Shown: one piece after another, positions 25,091 to 36,419 of the stretch
How the letters are laid out: every line of letters begins with the position of its first letter
How positions within the stretch are numbered: position 1 is the first letter of the stretch
Origin: Diphasiastrum complanatum
Taxonomy: Eukaryota > Streptophyta > Lycopodiopsida > Lycopodiales > Lycopodiaceae
Direction of reading: 5' to 3'
Assembly (NCBI GenBank): GCA_029204225.1
Contig: CM055093.1
Coordinates: 1,271,699-1,335,698 of the forward strand
DNA length: 64,000 nucleotides
Program-made: the position numbers and the translations under genes
The notes under the pieces: generated by a model
Database searches by the model: none
The model's input: the letters and a program-made list of their open reading frames with translations, nothing else
What the model was told of the DNA's origin: nothing

Positions 25091-25492
25091 CCGAAGGTCC
25101 CCAATGGAGATAATGCACTTTAGGCAAGCTACTTCCAACTGGAGAAATGGATTTAGAGATCATAGATAGTTGATACTGATAAAAAGTTGGTCTCACTTGA
25201 TGTGGATGAGACACATGTACAGAAAATTTTTATAGAAATATATTTACAGTTTTCTATGGTTGTTCTTACTTGTTCCTGTTATTAATTCAAGTTATTATTC
25301 ATTCATCTTCAATTTCTACGATTTTCTGACATGTTTGTTTTTCATAGCCTTGGTCACAGACCAAGGCAATGAAGATCAAAAATACAACTGATATATCTGA
25401 GACTTCAACAAGGGCAAGCATCGATTTGATATCTGATTGTAGTGGTCACTAGAGTTCAAGTGACCGAAGATCTCCCCAATGGAGATAATGCA
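25091..25492 (+). repeat. 19-bp exact direct repeat within similar exon-like blocks
   Basis: CCCCAATGGAGATAATGCA occurs at 25099-25117 and 25474-25492, each preceded by a CCGAAG block and each read as PNGDNA. The first copy follows a polypyrimidine-AG acceptor. It looks like a duplicated exon, one copy of which has decayed. Confidence 0.6.
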
Positions 25493-27337
25493 TTTCCTGT
25501 AGGAGACAGTGAATCTTGTTATCGAAAACTCATATTATCCAATTGCAATTACATTGTGTTCTGCACCATGGAAATGGAGATCATAGAAATGAAAGAGCCT
25601 CATAGAAAAAGTGGTTCATATATTTTCCAATATGATGTATACAAAAAATTGTATTAAATAGTAGAAAATTTCATTGTTCATAATCGATGGATCTTCAATT
25701 TTGATGGATGTTCCAATATCTTTGTATTTTATATGTTCTTCATGCCTTACTCTTACATGCACAAGAGAAATCGTTTTAGTTAATATATTTTTTGAAACTG
25801 ATTCACTTAGAAATAGAAAAAAAGAAATATTTTTATATGGCATAACGTACATCTAAACCATTCAATCGAAATTGATAGTACTGAGGTAGATCGAATTGCA
25901 ACATGTCTAGTTCTGATCGAATGTGATTGAGACACCAATCTTCCTCGACCTCAACCATTGCAAGAATGTTGTCATTTCTTTTCACTGTTATCTGAAGTTG
26001 CTCTTGAGGGTTTATACCAAAATCTTGATCAAGTGGCTTCCAAACATTTTTGCATTTAATCCATCTTCTATAATACAGTAGCAAAGTGAGCATTTGTTTT
26101 TCGATGTGATATCTAAATGTCATTGATGAGTAACATACTCTGCACTCAACTTGCTGATTTTGTTTTGTGTCCCAACCATCATCCAACAACTCAACGATTA
26201 TTTCAGCACTCAAGTCCTTACAAATAAACATTGTTTTCATTTTCCGAACATTGCATTTGGAAAAAAAAATCAACAAAAATAGTAAAAGGTAGATACCAAA
26301 TTACTCTATTATTCTTTGATCTAGTGCTACATTTTAAATACTCTGAATATCAATATATAGCCTAGATCGAAAACTTTTTGAAATTGTTGCATCAGGAGAA
26401 ATCCATTCCTCACTCAAAAAATTTGGTAGAGGATATGGCTCTAATCTACCAACTAAACCATTTTTATCAGGAAAATAGGTGTGATAATAAAAGAAAACTC
26501 CTGACTCTAAAAGTGATTTTGGAGGACAACCTTTATATTGTAAAATACTGATATCTGAATGTATGACATCAATTATTCCTGCAATCGATTGAACTGTTTG
26601 CCATACAAATCTACAAAACCAACAAAAACATCACAAGAAAATTATGATTTAAAGAAAATGGTAACTCTAAAAAAATTAAATCTGAAAACTTACAACTGCA
26701 TATTCTTCTATCATTTGGATTCAAATCATGAATGTTGAGCTCATTGTGAAGATAAGCATGCTGAACTAAAACTTCCGTGATAGATTGATAGACAGGTGAT
26801 ACCTTGAAATCCATTATTCTGCCTTTCCAAGAGCTTCTATATATGTTATCCGATCTTTTTCTTTTCTGGAGTGAGCCTTTTGCAGAGAGATGCATCAAGA
26901 TCCATTGATATTTTCAATATATTATTGGTATCCATTGATCTTCTGCATGTTTTTCATTGCAAATATTGATTGCATTAATGGTTCATCTTGGTCTCCGATT
27001 ATGTGTAGCCATTAGTCGAAAATACGTGTACGCAAGCTAAGAACGGAGAGAATGTAGAGATTGAGAGGTAAACCTAAGAATGAAAATCCAAAATAAGAGA
27101 TCGAATGAAGAAAATGAGAGGTATACCTATGAATGACAAGAAGTTTCGGGCAGTAACTGTGGTCCAATCACAATTGTTTGTTTAGCCCAGTGGGATATTT
27201 GAAAATCATGAATTTGGCCGAGAAAGTTAAATACAATTTCCGTCTGTCAACCACGGTTACAGTTTGTCACAGATGGACACCATTCATTGGGACACATAAG
27301 CGTTGAAAGTGTGCGAAGTCAAAAACAGCATCTTGAC

Positions 27338-27421
27338 AAAGGGCCCATTTTGAGTTCTAATATCCCCTAATGCTCTAGCTTGTAAGGAAGAATACTACAT
27401 TTGGATGTCAAGGACCATACC
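27338..27421 (-). repeat. right terminal inverted repeat
   Basis: Reverse complement of the left terminus: AAAGGGCCCATTTTG, then CCCCTAATG and, further out, TGTCAAGGACCATACC. A GGATGTCAAGGAC string recurs outside at about 27774. Confidence 0.75.
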
Positions 27422-27806
27422 TCTAGAGACATGACCCCACATGGGGTGATCTATAAGAAAACGTGATTGGGGTTCATTTCCTAATATGACAAGGATCTTT
27501 TACATGTCTCAAATATTACGACTTCATCCTCATCCATTGATTTGTAGCTTTAGTGGGTGAGATATAAGCAACTCTAATGGATTGAAACTTATATGCAATC
27601 ACCAAATAACATCACTTGATAAAATACTAACTTCTGCCTTGGAAAGCATGTGAACAAAAAAAACCCCATTCAATCCATCAACACATAACATATTTTATCA
27701 TTAAAATCCAATACTTGCATTGTACATAATAAAGCATGTGAGAAAAGTGGGTGAAAAACGTAATATTTTAAAGGATGTCAAGGACAATTACCCCACCACT
27801 TGGGTG

Positions 27807-28230
27807 CAAAGCCACCACAACATTCCACCAGGAAATGAACGATCTTTTTCATCCATATCTGGGAAATTTTGTGGTGGTGTTTTTTTATTGATAGTTTGAT
27901 CTACGGTAAGACCTTTACAAAACATATGAATCATACTAAGAATGTCTTGCAGAATCTCAAGAATGAGAAACTTTATGTGAAAGAATACAAATGTGGATTC
28001 TTCAAGCATGAAATGGTTTACATTGGTCATAAGATCACCCCTTTTGGTATAAAGATAAATAAAGACAAAATCAAGGCAATATTTGAATGGTCAACTCTCA
28101 AAATAGTTAGACGATTTAAATCTTTCCTAGAATTTATTGTATCTTTTCATGGATTTTTTGAGAATTATGTCAAGAAGGTAGCACTGCTCAATAATTTGAC
28201 TAAGAGTAGAGTCAATAAGAAGAAAGTCAT
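27807..28230 (+). pseudogene. Ty3/gypsy reverse transcriptase to RNase H junction fragment
   Basis: One frame starts TTTFHQEMNDLFHPYLGNFV; a T-run near 27880 shifts the frame, and the other continues FIDSLIYGKTFTKHMNHTKN, KLYVKEYKCGFF, VYIGHKITPFGIKINKDKIK and FKSFLEFIVSFHGFF. This is the YVDD-to-connection region of gypsy RT. The catalytic FxDD is FIDS, so the second aspartate is lost. No LTR, integrase or gag was found around it. It abuts the right end of the DNA transposon, so it may be older insertion-site sequence. Confidence 0.85.
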
Positions 28231-28299
28231 TTTTTCATCCACCTCCACTATCGCAAGACCTCGACATTTGACAAATTTTCTCTCAACCTACTAATAAAT

Positions 28300-30480
28300 G
28301 AGATTTTTATTGCAATCTAAAACATATATAATTCTATCTTCAAGTTTCTTATACAAAAGTGTATACAAAAGTGGAGCAAAAACTATTTCCAAATCCTTTG
28401 TAATATTCCATAAACTTATTATAGAAATTTCATATTCTAAATATAAAAGTTTTCTTAAATAATCTTGACACAATCTTTATCTTTACATAGTAAAATGGGC
28501 ACACCATCCCAATAGAAATTGCACTCTCTATGATAGTGAAGAAGAATCCTTCTTACACTTGTTCAATTGTTATATGTGTCAATCTTCACTTTGATGCTAA
28601 TGGACTTCACTTTCCCATCATTCTATATGCTTCTTCCATATTTTGTTATAGCCATAGTTTTTGGTGATAAACATCTAATAAATGTTTATATCTTATGTCG
28701 TTGACATTTTTGTAGGCTACAATTTTTGTGGGTAATTGAATAGTAGTTAACTGTGGACTTTTTTAAGATGAAGTTTTTGTCGTATCGGTGTTAGGATCCA
28801 TACAACAGGCTGTTATGGCTTTTTTTAATATTTTCATCACATTTTTATATGTGAGATTACATTCTTGAAGTTCAGGTATGTAGCTAAACTTTTGGGTACC
28901 CTACGTTAAATGTCACCTCAGCTATTATTTAGAGCTTTTATTTTTTTTACAATTTATAATGAAGGTCATCTCGAATCATGAGGCCATATTTTTATAATAG
29001 ATACGTTTTTTATATAAACTCCCACTTTGAAACAAAAACTAGAAAAAATTTCTAACATATTTCTTTTGTAATTTGGAAATGATTATTATTGAAAATGTCT
29101 TTTAATTAGCATATTTCTTGTGTTACTCTATCTAGATAATTATCATTTAAAATATCTCTTATTGTGAGCCAATTCTACAAGCGCATCTCTTTGTCATTTG
29201 TCGCACCAATTCAAGTAGTTTCTATGAACTGTGATTGATCGAAGCAAGTCAAAAAATCAGATTGGCTATAGTTTGATGGGAAAAAAAAATGTGGATTGTT
29301 TTACCCACCAATGTTCGGGTCTCCATATGTGCATTTCAGAACATATTGTGCACTTACGTGGTTATTCATAAGGTTTAAAGGTTTTCCATTAGAGAATTTG
29401 CTACTTGGAAAAAAACTGAAGCCTATCCTTCTAGAACAACTTATTGTTATGGTGAGCACTAAATTTGGGCCTTGTTGATGACGACACTTGAAGGCTATCC
29501 TTTGAGCCCTTGTTGTTTCTTAAATGGAAGTTGAAGGTTGCTCTCTATCGTTGTTTCTACACTCTTGTACTTAGAGGTTGTTAGCTATTTGCGTTGCTCT
29601 TTGAGGATGATATCATGGACTTTAAGCCTCTAGTATGAAAATATAAATGTTGTGTGTAGTTGTACTAAGTTTTACTCTCAAACGTACCAAAATGAAAAAA
29701 ATTAATAATAGAAAACTTGTATGCTCACTTCACACAACTAAAACACTTAAAATATAAAATAAGTATGTGCATATCATTGAAAGTTTAGTGCATAGACAAC
29801 CACGGATGCCATATGTGTAGCCACTGCCACCATCCCTAACGAAGGTGGCTACTTGAAAGGCATTTCTCAACATCTCTCAAGCACCTACCAACCTTCCCAA
29901 GCCCTTGGATATAAAGAGGCCATTATTACCATTCAATTGCTCAATTGTTCGTTTATTTAATCACGTGTACTTAGTTAATTGATATAGAAAATGAATCTTT
30001 TGATAGAATCTTGACACTTTTTGTAAGTGTACATATTAGTTATACATGATAGGTCCAGTATTAATACTATATTCAAGTAGGTAAACAGTCAACACTCAAA
30101 AGAGGATCTTAAATAACTATTCTAAAAGTAGTACTTGAACATCTTACTGTATGTAGTGTTTTGACAAAGATGTTTGTATCCTACTTGTCATGAGAAAGGA
30201 CCAAAATATGTCAAAATTGGCACTTTACAAAGAACAATAAAATATTTAGGAATCACGAGTGAGATATAAATTTACTTTTAGAGAGAATATTTCTATAAAA
30301 AAGAGGCTAGGTGCAAGCATCATTGAAGGCATAATCGTTTTAGTTTTTTTATAATTACAATAGAGTTGATTTCTTATGTATATATAGATACTAAATAAGT
30401 AAAATCAACCATATGCACTACACAAGTTCATTAAAATCAAAATTTTTAAAATAGACTTATTTTGAGGCCACTTACCAAAT
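28300..30480. other. no gene seen
   Basis: AT-rich intergenic DNA. The two ORFs of 60 codons are at chance level. I see no repeat with a clear period. Confidence 0.6.
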
Positions 30481-30499
30481 ACTAAAACACATATATATG

Positions 30500-30505
<6 letters not shown>

Positions 30506-30539
<34 letters not shown>

Positions 30540-30738
30540 CACACATAACATACATTCATATACATATACATACATACATACATACATTAGTAATCTCATA
30601 GCTTGGGCATGTGTGTGTATGTGTGTGTGTGTGTACATTAGTAATCTCATAGCTTAGGCACGCGCGCGTGTATATGTATGTATGTTAATGTGTACACACA
30701 CACACACACACACCCAAGCTATGAGATTACTAATGTAC
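30506..30738. repeat. (TG)n/(CATA)n microsatellites with three copies of a 28-bp motif, one inverted
   Basis: Pure (TG)n at 30506-30536 is followed by CATA repeats. ACATTAGTAATCTCATAGCT occurs at 30584 and 30635 and, inverted, at 30714-30736; each copy abuts a TG/CA run. The first and third copies can pair as a stem with a loop of about 100 nt. Confidence 0.85.
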
Positions 30739-30739
30739 A

Positions 30740-31805
30740 ACCAACCCTAGCTATGGCATCCCATAGAGATGAGACAGAAGCCTAAACTCTAAGTAGATGA
30801 CAAGAACTCTCACTAGAGCATCAGATTAGCAATTATGGGATTAAATAATTATCTTGGGGTGTCTTACATGTGCTTATAGGAGGATGAAATTGCCCTTCTA
30901 CTCCTATATATTTAGTATTCCACACTCCTAAGCATGTTCTAGAATCAACTCTACCTTTACTCAATCAAAACCTTAGAGTACCATACACTAGTTATATTGG
31001 CATGTGATGACTAATAGCTTCCATAAGGTTTTAGAGGCATTCTCTTAGGTCCCTTAACATGTGGCTAGAGCCTATTAAGTTGGGTTAAGTAGGGCAATGT
31101 AAGTCCACAAGAGTATATGGTAGATGTTGTAGGGTGTAGTCAATAATAGCTTGAGGGAGGAGTATTTATTGTTAATGTACATGTATACAAAAAAACAAGA
31201 ACCATGCATGATACAAAGTCAAGGCAATCTAGTTTCACGTAATGTCAAAGCTATGAGATTTTTATATACTCCAACCATCATCATATGTCAATGTTGAAAG
31301 AGATGTATGATAAGGTGACTTAGGAATGCAAAAGCAAACACACATGTATTTAAATCAGCCAATGGAATCCCTTATCATTAAGAATATGCATTTTATTGAG
31401 AAGTCCAAAAAGACTATATGGTAGATCATGCAGGCTATAGTTCATTATAGCTTTAGGATGAAGTATTTATGGTTTATTCACATGTCTATTGAGAAAAGAA
31501 GCTAAGTGCGTGTTACAAGGTCATTCTCCAAATACTTGTGTGACTTGCAAAATGTGAAAGGACTATATATATAACTTTGTAGAATTTACTCTAGGACATC
31601 TTGAATGAGCTTTAGTTGGTAGGTATCTACATCATGGTACGATGAGTGGTGGATATATATTCCATAATAGTGTTGGGTTGACTATTATGAACTCATGGCA
31701 TACTCAATTAGAAAAGAGATTTTGTAAAGCTTAAACTAAAGTTGATGATGTAAGTATGTTCAAATTTTGTGAATGGTGGTTATGAGTTATGTCTATTATT
31801 TTGAA
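30740..31805. other. no gene seen
   Basis: AT-rich sequence with no supported coding frame or RNA gene. Confidence 0.55.
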
Positions 31806-31810
31806 TGTCT

Positions 31811-32830
31811 GTTTTTTTTTTCTGGAAGAAGATTAACCGTAGATTAAATACTTTTACAAAAGTACATGCAGCAAAAGAAAACTCAAAGAAGCATAAGTTT
31901 ACAAGCCTCCTTGAAAAGTTGAAGGGGGGAGATGATAAAGTCACCATTCCCAAATTCCCGACTATTCATTTCTAACCAGTAGTTCCATAGAGTTATAATC
32001 CTAACGCATTGCCAGAAAATATTAATCTTCACATCGTCAAAAATAATATCGTTTAGCAGACATCTGTATGACCAAATCTCATGAATCTGGTATGGAAACG
32101 AGCAATAAATAAGTTAGTCACTGACTTCCATAGAGAAACATGGCAATGGAAAAAAAAGGTGAGAAACATCTTCATCTAATAGTTTGCATTTAGAATAGAC
32201 ATGTTTAACATCCCCTTTTTAATGTGCCCAGACGAGAAGAGAAAGTTGAAGAATCATGAGAGAGAAGACTCTGAGTTTGCTCGTCTTGATTTTGTGGGTG
32301 CGACAAAATCTGGCTTTCCATATGTGGGGAGAATCTGAGAGGTTCCACTTGGCATTAAACCAAGAGAAAGTTAAATCCAGCTCTTTGGTGGCAATGAAGA
32401 CGGACAAGTAGGAGATTTTTCCATAATTGTCCAAAGCGTTGAAATGCCAATTAATGTTGTGGTCCGTGGAAGTAGAAGTAGAGAGAGGCCCAAGGTCCCG
32501 TGAGAGAAAGCGTAGGAAAGGAAGTTAGTTTCATGAGTAGTAAGCCGAAGATCCACCTTTTATTCCCCACAGAATCAAGATTAATAAAGAGCTTAATCCG
32601 AGGGATAATTAACTAACTATCAAAATATTTAGTAGAAGATGGGTCCGGGAGAGAGTCTTAAAGTAAAGGACAACAAAAGTCTCAAAAAGAGAGGCTTGAG
32701 AAGCTGAAAGGGCTTTAAGGTCAGTTAGAAAGGAAAGCGTGAGGTTGCCATCTAAAAAAATATAGGATTCTTTATAAACTTTGATCTTTTTCAGTGAAAC
32801 CCAGTTGTCCACCATGGGCATCAATGCAAT
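31811..32830 (-). pseudogene. LINE ORF2 C-terminus with zf-RVT domain
   Basis: Minus-strand blocks: NWVSLKKIKVYKESYIF (32.8 kb), HFNALDNYGKISYLSVFIAT and FNAKWNLSDSPHIWKARF (32.4 kb), VYSKCKLLDEDVSHLFF (about 32.2 kb; CxxC partly lost but the ED..HLFF core kept), then FWQCVRIITLWNYWLEMNSR and FGNGDFIISPLQLFKEA ending near 31893. This is the zinc-binding tail of a plant non-LTR retrotransposon reverse transcriptase. Several stops and frame changes break it. A run of ten A on the minus strand at about 31811-31820 may be the poly(A) end. The plus-strand fragment at 62.1 kb belongs to the same family. Confidence 0.75.
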
Positions 32831-32834
32831 GGCA

Positions 32835-33550
32835 AGAAATGTTGAAGAGTTTTTAACAATGTTAACTTTATGAAACTAAAAGTTATAAAACATTAATAAA
32901 ATATTACTTGTAGAACGGTTGAAGTCCACGCATAGCATTGGTTATCAAAGCAGATCCATGAGTCTTGTATGTGCAATGGTATGTTAGGAAGCACATAATC
33001 CATGAGTTCCAAATTACATCTAGACGCCATTGTCACACAATATTTCTTCTCACTTTTTTTGATAGGAAGGTTTAGCCTCTACACCAAATTTGCATTTATA
33101 AAATTATGAGCGGATCTCGTGTCAAGAAGTACATTAACAAAATGTCCCCCAATTTTATCCTTAATGCAAATTTGTTAGACTATTCTCCTACTAATCGACT
33201 AATCGACATTTTAATCTTTGTCCAATTCTTATCCAGACTGCTGGATTTATCTCCTCTACTCTCCTAAATCCTATTTTAATCTGCCTCCATTCATACTACA
33301 TTTTTTACTCATGTTGTTGCACAGTCTGCATATTTACATGTAAAATAAGAAAAACGGATAAAACGCGACTGTCTGATAAATACAAGTAAATTCTCACAGG
33401 CGAAAAAGAAAAAAGGACAAAAAACACGGCACTGTGTTTTTACACGTGATTTGTGACATGTGAAAAAGGCGACACTGTGTAGTAGGTTTCTTTCCTTGCC
33501 TAACCTGAATCCAAGATCTAATCAATCTAGCATCGAAGAGACGAAGTTAA
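32835..33550. other. no gene seen
   Basis: AT-rich sequence between the LINE remnant and a possible gypsy LTR. No domain, repeat or RNA gene recognised. Confidence 0.5.
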
Positions 33551-34176
33551 TTGTCATGCATAGATTCGTTCCCATGAGAGTGATAGTATAGTTCAGATTT
33601 CAACATGAATGGAAGATCCAAATCTAACTCTGACACAACACGATAGCTTACTCTTTCTCTCTCTCCCTTTCTCTCTCATAAAAAGTATAACAACATGCAA
33701 TCCCAATAACAATCAGATCCAACAATTAGCAAAATCCAAAGAAAGCATGAGAGATGGAGGAAAAGTGATAGAGAGCAAGGACATTCATCAATCCATTTCA
33801 GAAGATAACCAATCTGGTTTATTGAAATGAGGAAATGAACATGTGTAGGAACTCAAGTTGTTCCCTTCTTATAGTAGAGAGGAGGACCCTGGCCTCTGAA
33901 TTCTATTGGTCCATTTTTACCTCCCTAATTATTCAAATTTGAAAAAGAGTGGGAACCATCTAAATTGGAGAGAAACCCAACTTTATTCACTAACTTGACA
34001 TTTGGACCCTGCGACATTAAAAGTCCCGCAAAAAGGCCTAAAGTCCTTTTATTGACCTGTAATTAATCAAATAACTATGTGATCATCCGGTTGGACTTAC
34101 ACACACAGGGTGCCAAATCCCTCTCACTTATTAACTAGGGTTAAGGTTGCCTTGGGATCCGCAAACTCTCCAACAG
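33550..34176 (-). repeat. possible gypsy 3' LTR with polypurine tract
   Basis: On the minus strand TTTTGGTGGGGGATAC (34177-34192) is a good polypurine tract and is directly followed by TGTTGGAGAGTTTGCGG, a typical LTR start. Gypsy-like coding remnants lie to the right in the expected orientation. No second LTR copy was found, so the outer end (about 33550) is a guess. Confidence 0.3.
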
Positions 34177-34448
34177 TATCCCCCACCAAAACTGGTGGCG
34201 GTCCCACGACACCTGCAAGATGCAGTTATTAGGGACTTTTATTAGCTTCACGACAAATCTTTATTAAATGGTACTGCATCTTCTCCATAAAGTCGAGTCA
34301 GGCAGTATTAAAATCCAAATTATGTGGCAGAAAACAACAATGGGCTCCTGTAATCCACTTTGAGGTCATCCATGATGTGAAGCGAGATTCCCAGGAGCCT
34401 CCCATCATTGTTGCACGAAAATATAAATGAGAAAATGACAGCTAATCT

Positions 34449-35700
34449 TTGATATTCTCTGAGGCCATTGGCTTATTTGGATCGAATGCCACAGGAGGAA
34501 GGCAATCGTCCCATCTCATTTCCACTGATGCCAACAGACTTAAATCTTTTGCAAACATTGCCGATTGTCACACTGTCGAGTCGGGAGAGTGGATATACTC
34601 CCGCTGGCATGCTTGTAAGGCCCGATGGAAATCCATTGATATTGTCCAAGTGTAGGGCTGATGGATGATTGGCCAATTGGGCATATGGATTGTAATCTTG
34701 TCCATAGCCAATCCCAAATCCTTCCATTTATTCCTTCTTGTTGTTGGCACATAATAGGGATCTACCTGCAATTGGCGAGCTGGCCAGATAACTCCTGATA
34801 GATTTCGGAGTTTTCTCAAAAACGGTAACTCTCCATGTCGGCTACTCTCCCAATGCAAGAATTTTGTCCACTTCTTTGTCGGCCTCTATCTCCGAGGTCT
34901 TGAACTTAAGGACCCATCCACCATGCAAGGACTCATGAGGATATTGCGATAAGAAACTCTGGATCTGGTCCTCAATGTTGATGGGCCTTCTGAATAACGG
35001 TGTGGTCCTTGATGAGGATGGACCTACTGGCACTGCCTATACAACTGGCGGTTGTTCTTCTATTTTTGGAGCTCCCCCCTGGTCCATGTCCAAATCCAGC
35101 CTGTATCCATTGGAACTGTAGTTTGGTGCGAAGGGAAAAATTGCGGCATGACCGGAACTGGGATTTGTGGTCCGGCTTCCAATACCTGAGCAGCTGCTTT
35201 TTCATAGGTGTTGATGGTTTCTTTAGCCTTTGCCAACTCAGTTGAAGCTGCTCCTTTTCTTGAATGGAAGCAGAGGCGAGGGAAGCATTAGAGGCAGGGA
35301 GAATAGGAAGTTCAGTGCGAACAACAGCAAGGGGTGGAAGCATAGCTGACGATGTATGCCTAGTACGACGTCGTTACGTGGAAGGCGAGTCGAGAATGAC
35401 GATCTTGTTGCATGAACGACGTCGACTATGTGAACTGGAGGCCTGGTGGGATGACTCGACTGGTGCTTCTTCATAGACCGAGAGCACAGAATCCAAGTGG
35501 AAGCCATGGATTTTGTTTTCAAGGTGGGAAGCCGCTAGAAGAGACAACAGGGAACCAACAGCGAACTACTATTTGGTATTTACTATTAATAGCTTGTTTG
35601 AGCTCTCCGAAAACAATCTTGAACCAATTATATGGTTCAAGAGGGGCTTTGGCTATCTTGGCATAGGACTCAACTATCCTTGTAAGATCTGTGAAGTGAT
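34449..35700 (-). pseudogene. gypsy-like internal remnant
   Basis: Minus-strand blocks without a continuous frame. FTDLTRIVESYAKIAKAPLE then YNWFKIVFGELKQAINSKYQ (35.7-35.55 kb) resembles the RT-RNase H connection (sRI..PL..L...W..ECQ.AFEELK). ELAKAKETINTYEKAAAQVL then a proline-rich stretch (35.25-35.05 kb) and NIEDQIQSFLSQYPHESLHG (34.95 kb) look like gag or linker sequence. The order does not match a simple gypsy pol, so it may be rearranged. The plus-strand element E begins at 35707 inside or next to it. Assignment is tentative. Confidence 0.35.
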
Positions 35701-35706
35701 ATTGGA

Positions 35707-36300
35707 TGATACTTGACATATAGATCAACTAAATACACATACAGTGTGATGTAATAGTCTGATGCTAGTAAGTAATCAAGACGAAATACAAAAAACAAGT
35801 CCGCCTGCGTGCGAGACGAGCTCTGTGATTAGGATCCATAGAGATCCAACTCTTCGCTAGTACAGCAAGATGATTACTCGTGAGAGAGCCGTGTTTCTCC
35901 CACGCCAACGCACTGCGTGGATTTGCATGCAATGCTTGAAGAAAGCGGAGTAAGTTCAATATAGATAATTTTTCTTGTTGTATCTGATCTAGTATGCAAA
36001 TGCTTCTGTTGTTAATCGTGTGCAAATGCTTCTGTTGTAAATTGTGTGTCTGAGTTTTTTTTTTTTTTCTCGTTCATTTTAATTTCGCACCTTGGTTGAA
36101 ACTATGTTGAATGTTGTATTAATTTTATAAACATAGATCAGCAGAGCCTGACTACATTCTAGAGGATTGTAGGAGTGATTCAACTGGCACTGTTCAGCGA
36201 TCACATCTGAACTCCATCCGAGTCGCAAGAGAATCGTGTTCCTTCGCAAAAGCTTCGTGACTGCGAAACCCAAATCGCGATGCACGAACCTGATTCCTCA
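35707..36300 (+). repeat. E 5' LTR
   Basis: 594 bp. It contains a local duplication (GCAAATGCTTCTGTTGTwAA at about 35997 and 36023). Minus-strand ORFs inside it recur in the 3' LTR and are not genes. Confidence 0.9.
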
Positions 36301-36419
36301 GTAGTGGTATCAGAGCAAGTCATCCTGTCATATTCTGACATAGCCAAGAAGCTCGCAAATCCACGAGGCCAAGCATTCAAACAAACAACCATCAACAAGA
36401 GAAAAGACTCCAAGGAGCA

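Larger units (their letters stand above)
23631..26900 (-). pseudogene. unrecognised multi-exon gene inside the DNA transposon
   Basis: Minus-strand coding-like blocks, 5' to 3': 26898-26690 (WKGRIMDFKVSPVYQSITEV, donor GTAAGT); about 26610-26310 (IIDVIHSDISILQYKGCPPK, FFYYHTYFPDKNGLVGRLEP); 26276-25850 (DLSAEIIVELLDDGWDT, EVEEDWCLNHIRSELDMLQF, donor GTACGT); about 24835-24425 (DQCAGCYNKIYNDVKG, then an acidic stretch); 24463-24170 (EEEFLEFQKKIPPRPRYIPS, donor GTACGTAG); and 24094-23631 (GVSAGRKDVSLSHYLKNFYN, FNPYATTVIMAIKLL). Frameshifts occur near 24430 and near 23790; after the latter, GYIDMSKRKNVEFLDPYERR runs to a TAA at 23631. The conserved-looking wording suggests a real protein in the recent past. 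I recognise no domain; a transposon accessory protein is the natural guess from its position. Confidence 0.45.
20634..27421. mobile_element. probable DNA transposon with imperfect terminal inverted repeats, about 6.8 kb
   Basis: The left end (GGTATGGTCCTTGACA at 20634-20649, then CATTAGGGG at 20665 and CAAAATGGGCCCTTT at 20685-20699) reappears inverted at the right end (27338-27372 and 27406-27421). The two ends align over about 35 bp (CATTAGGGG through CCCTTT) with a handful of mismatches plus the outer 16-bp block; the spacer between the blocks differs by about 18 bp. Between them lie a plus-strand transposase-like gene set (21.1-23.6 kb), a minus-strand multi-exon gene (23.6-26.9 kb) and a Ulp1-like exon (24.9 kb). 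No target-site duplication is obvious. The genes have stops and frameshifts, so this copy is inactive. I cannot assign it to a named superfamily. Confidence 0.65.
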
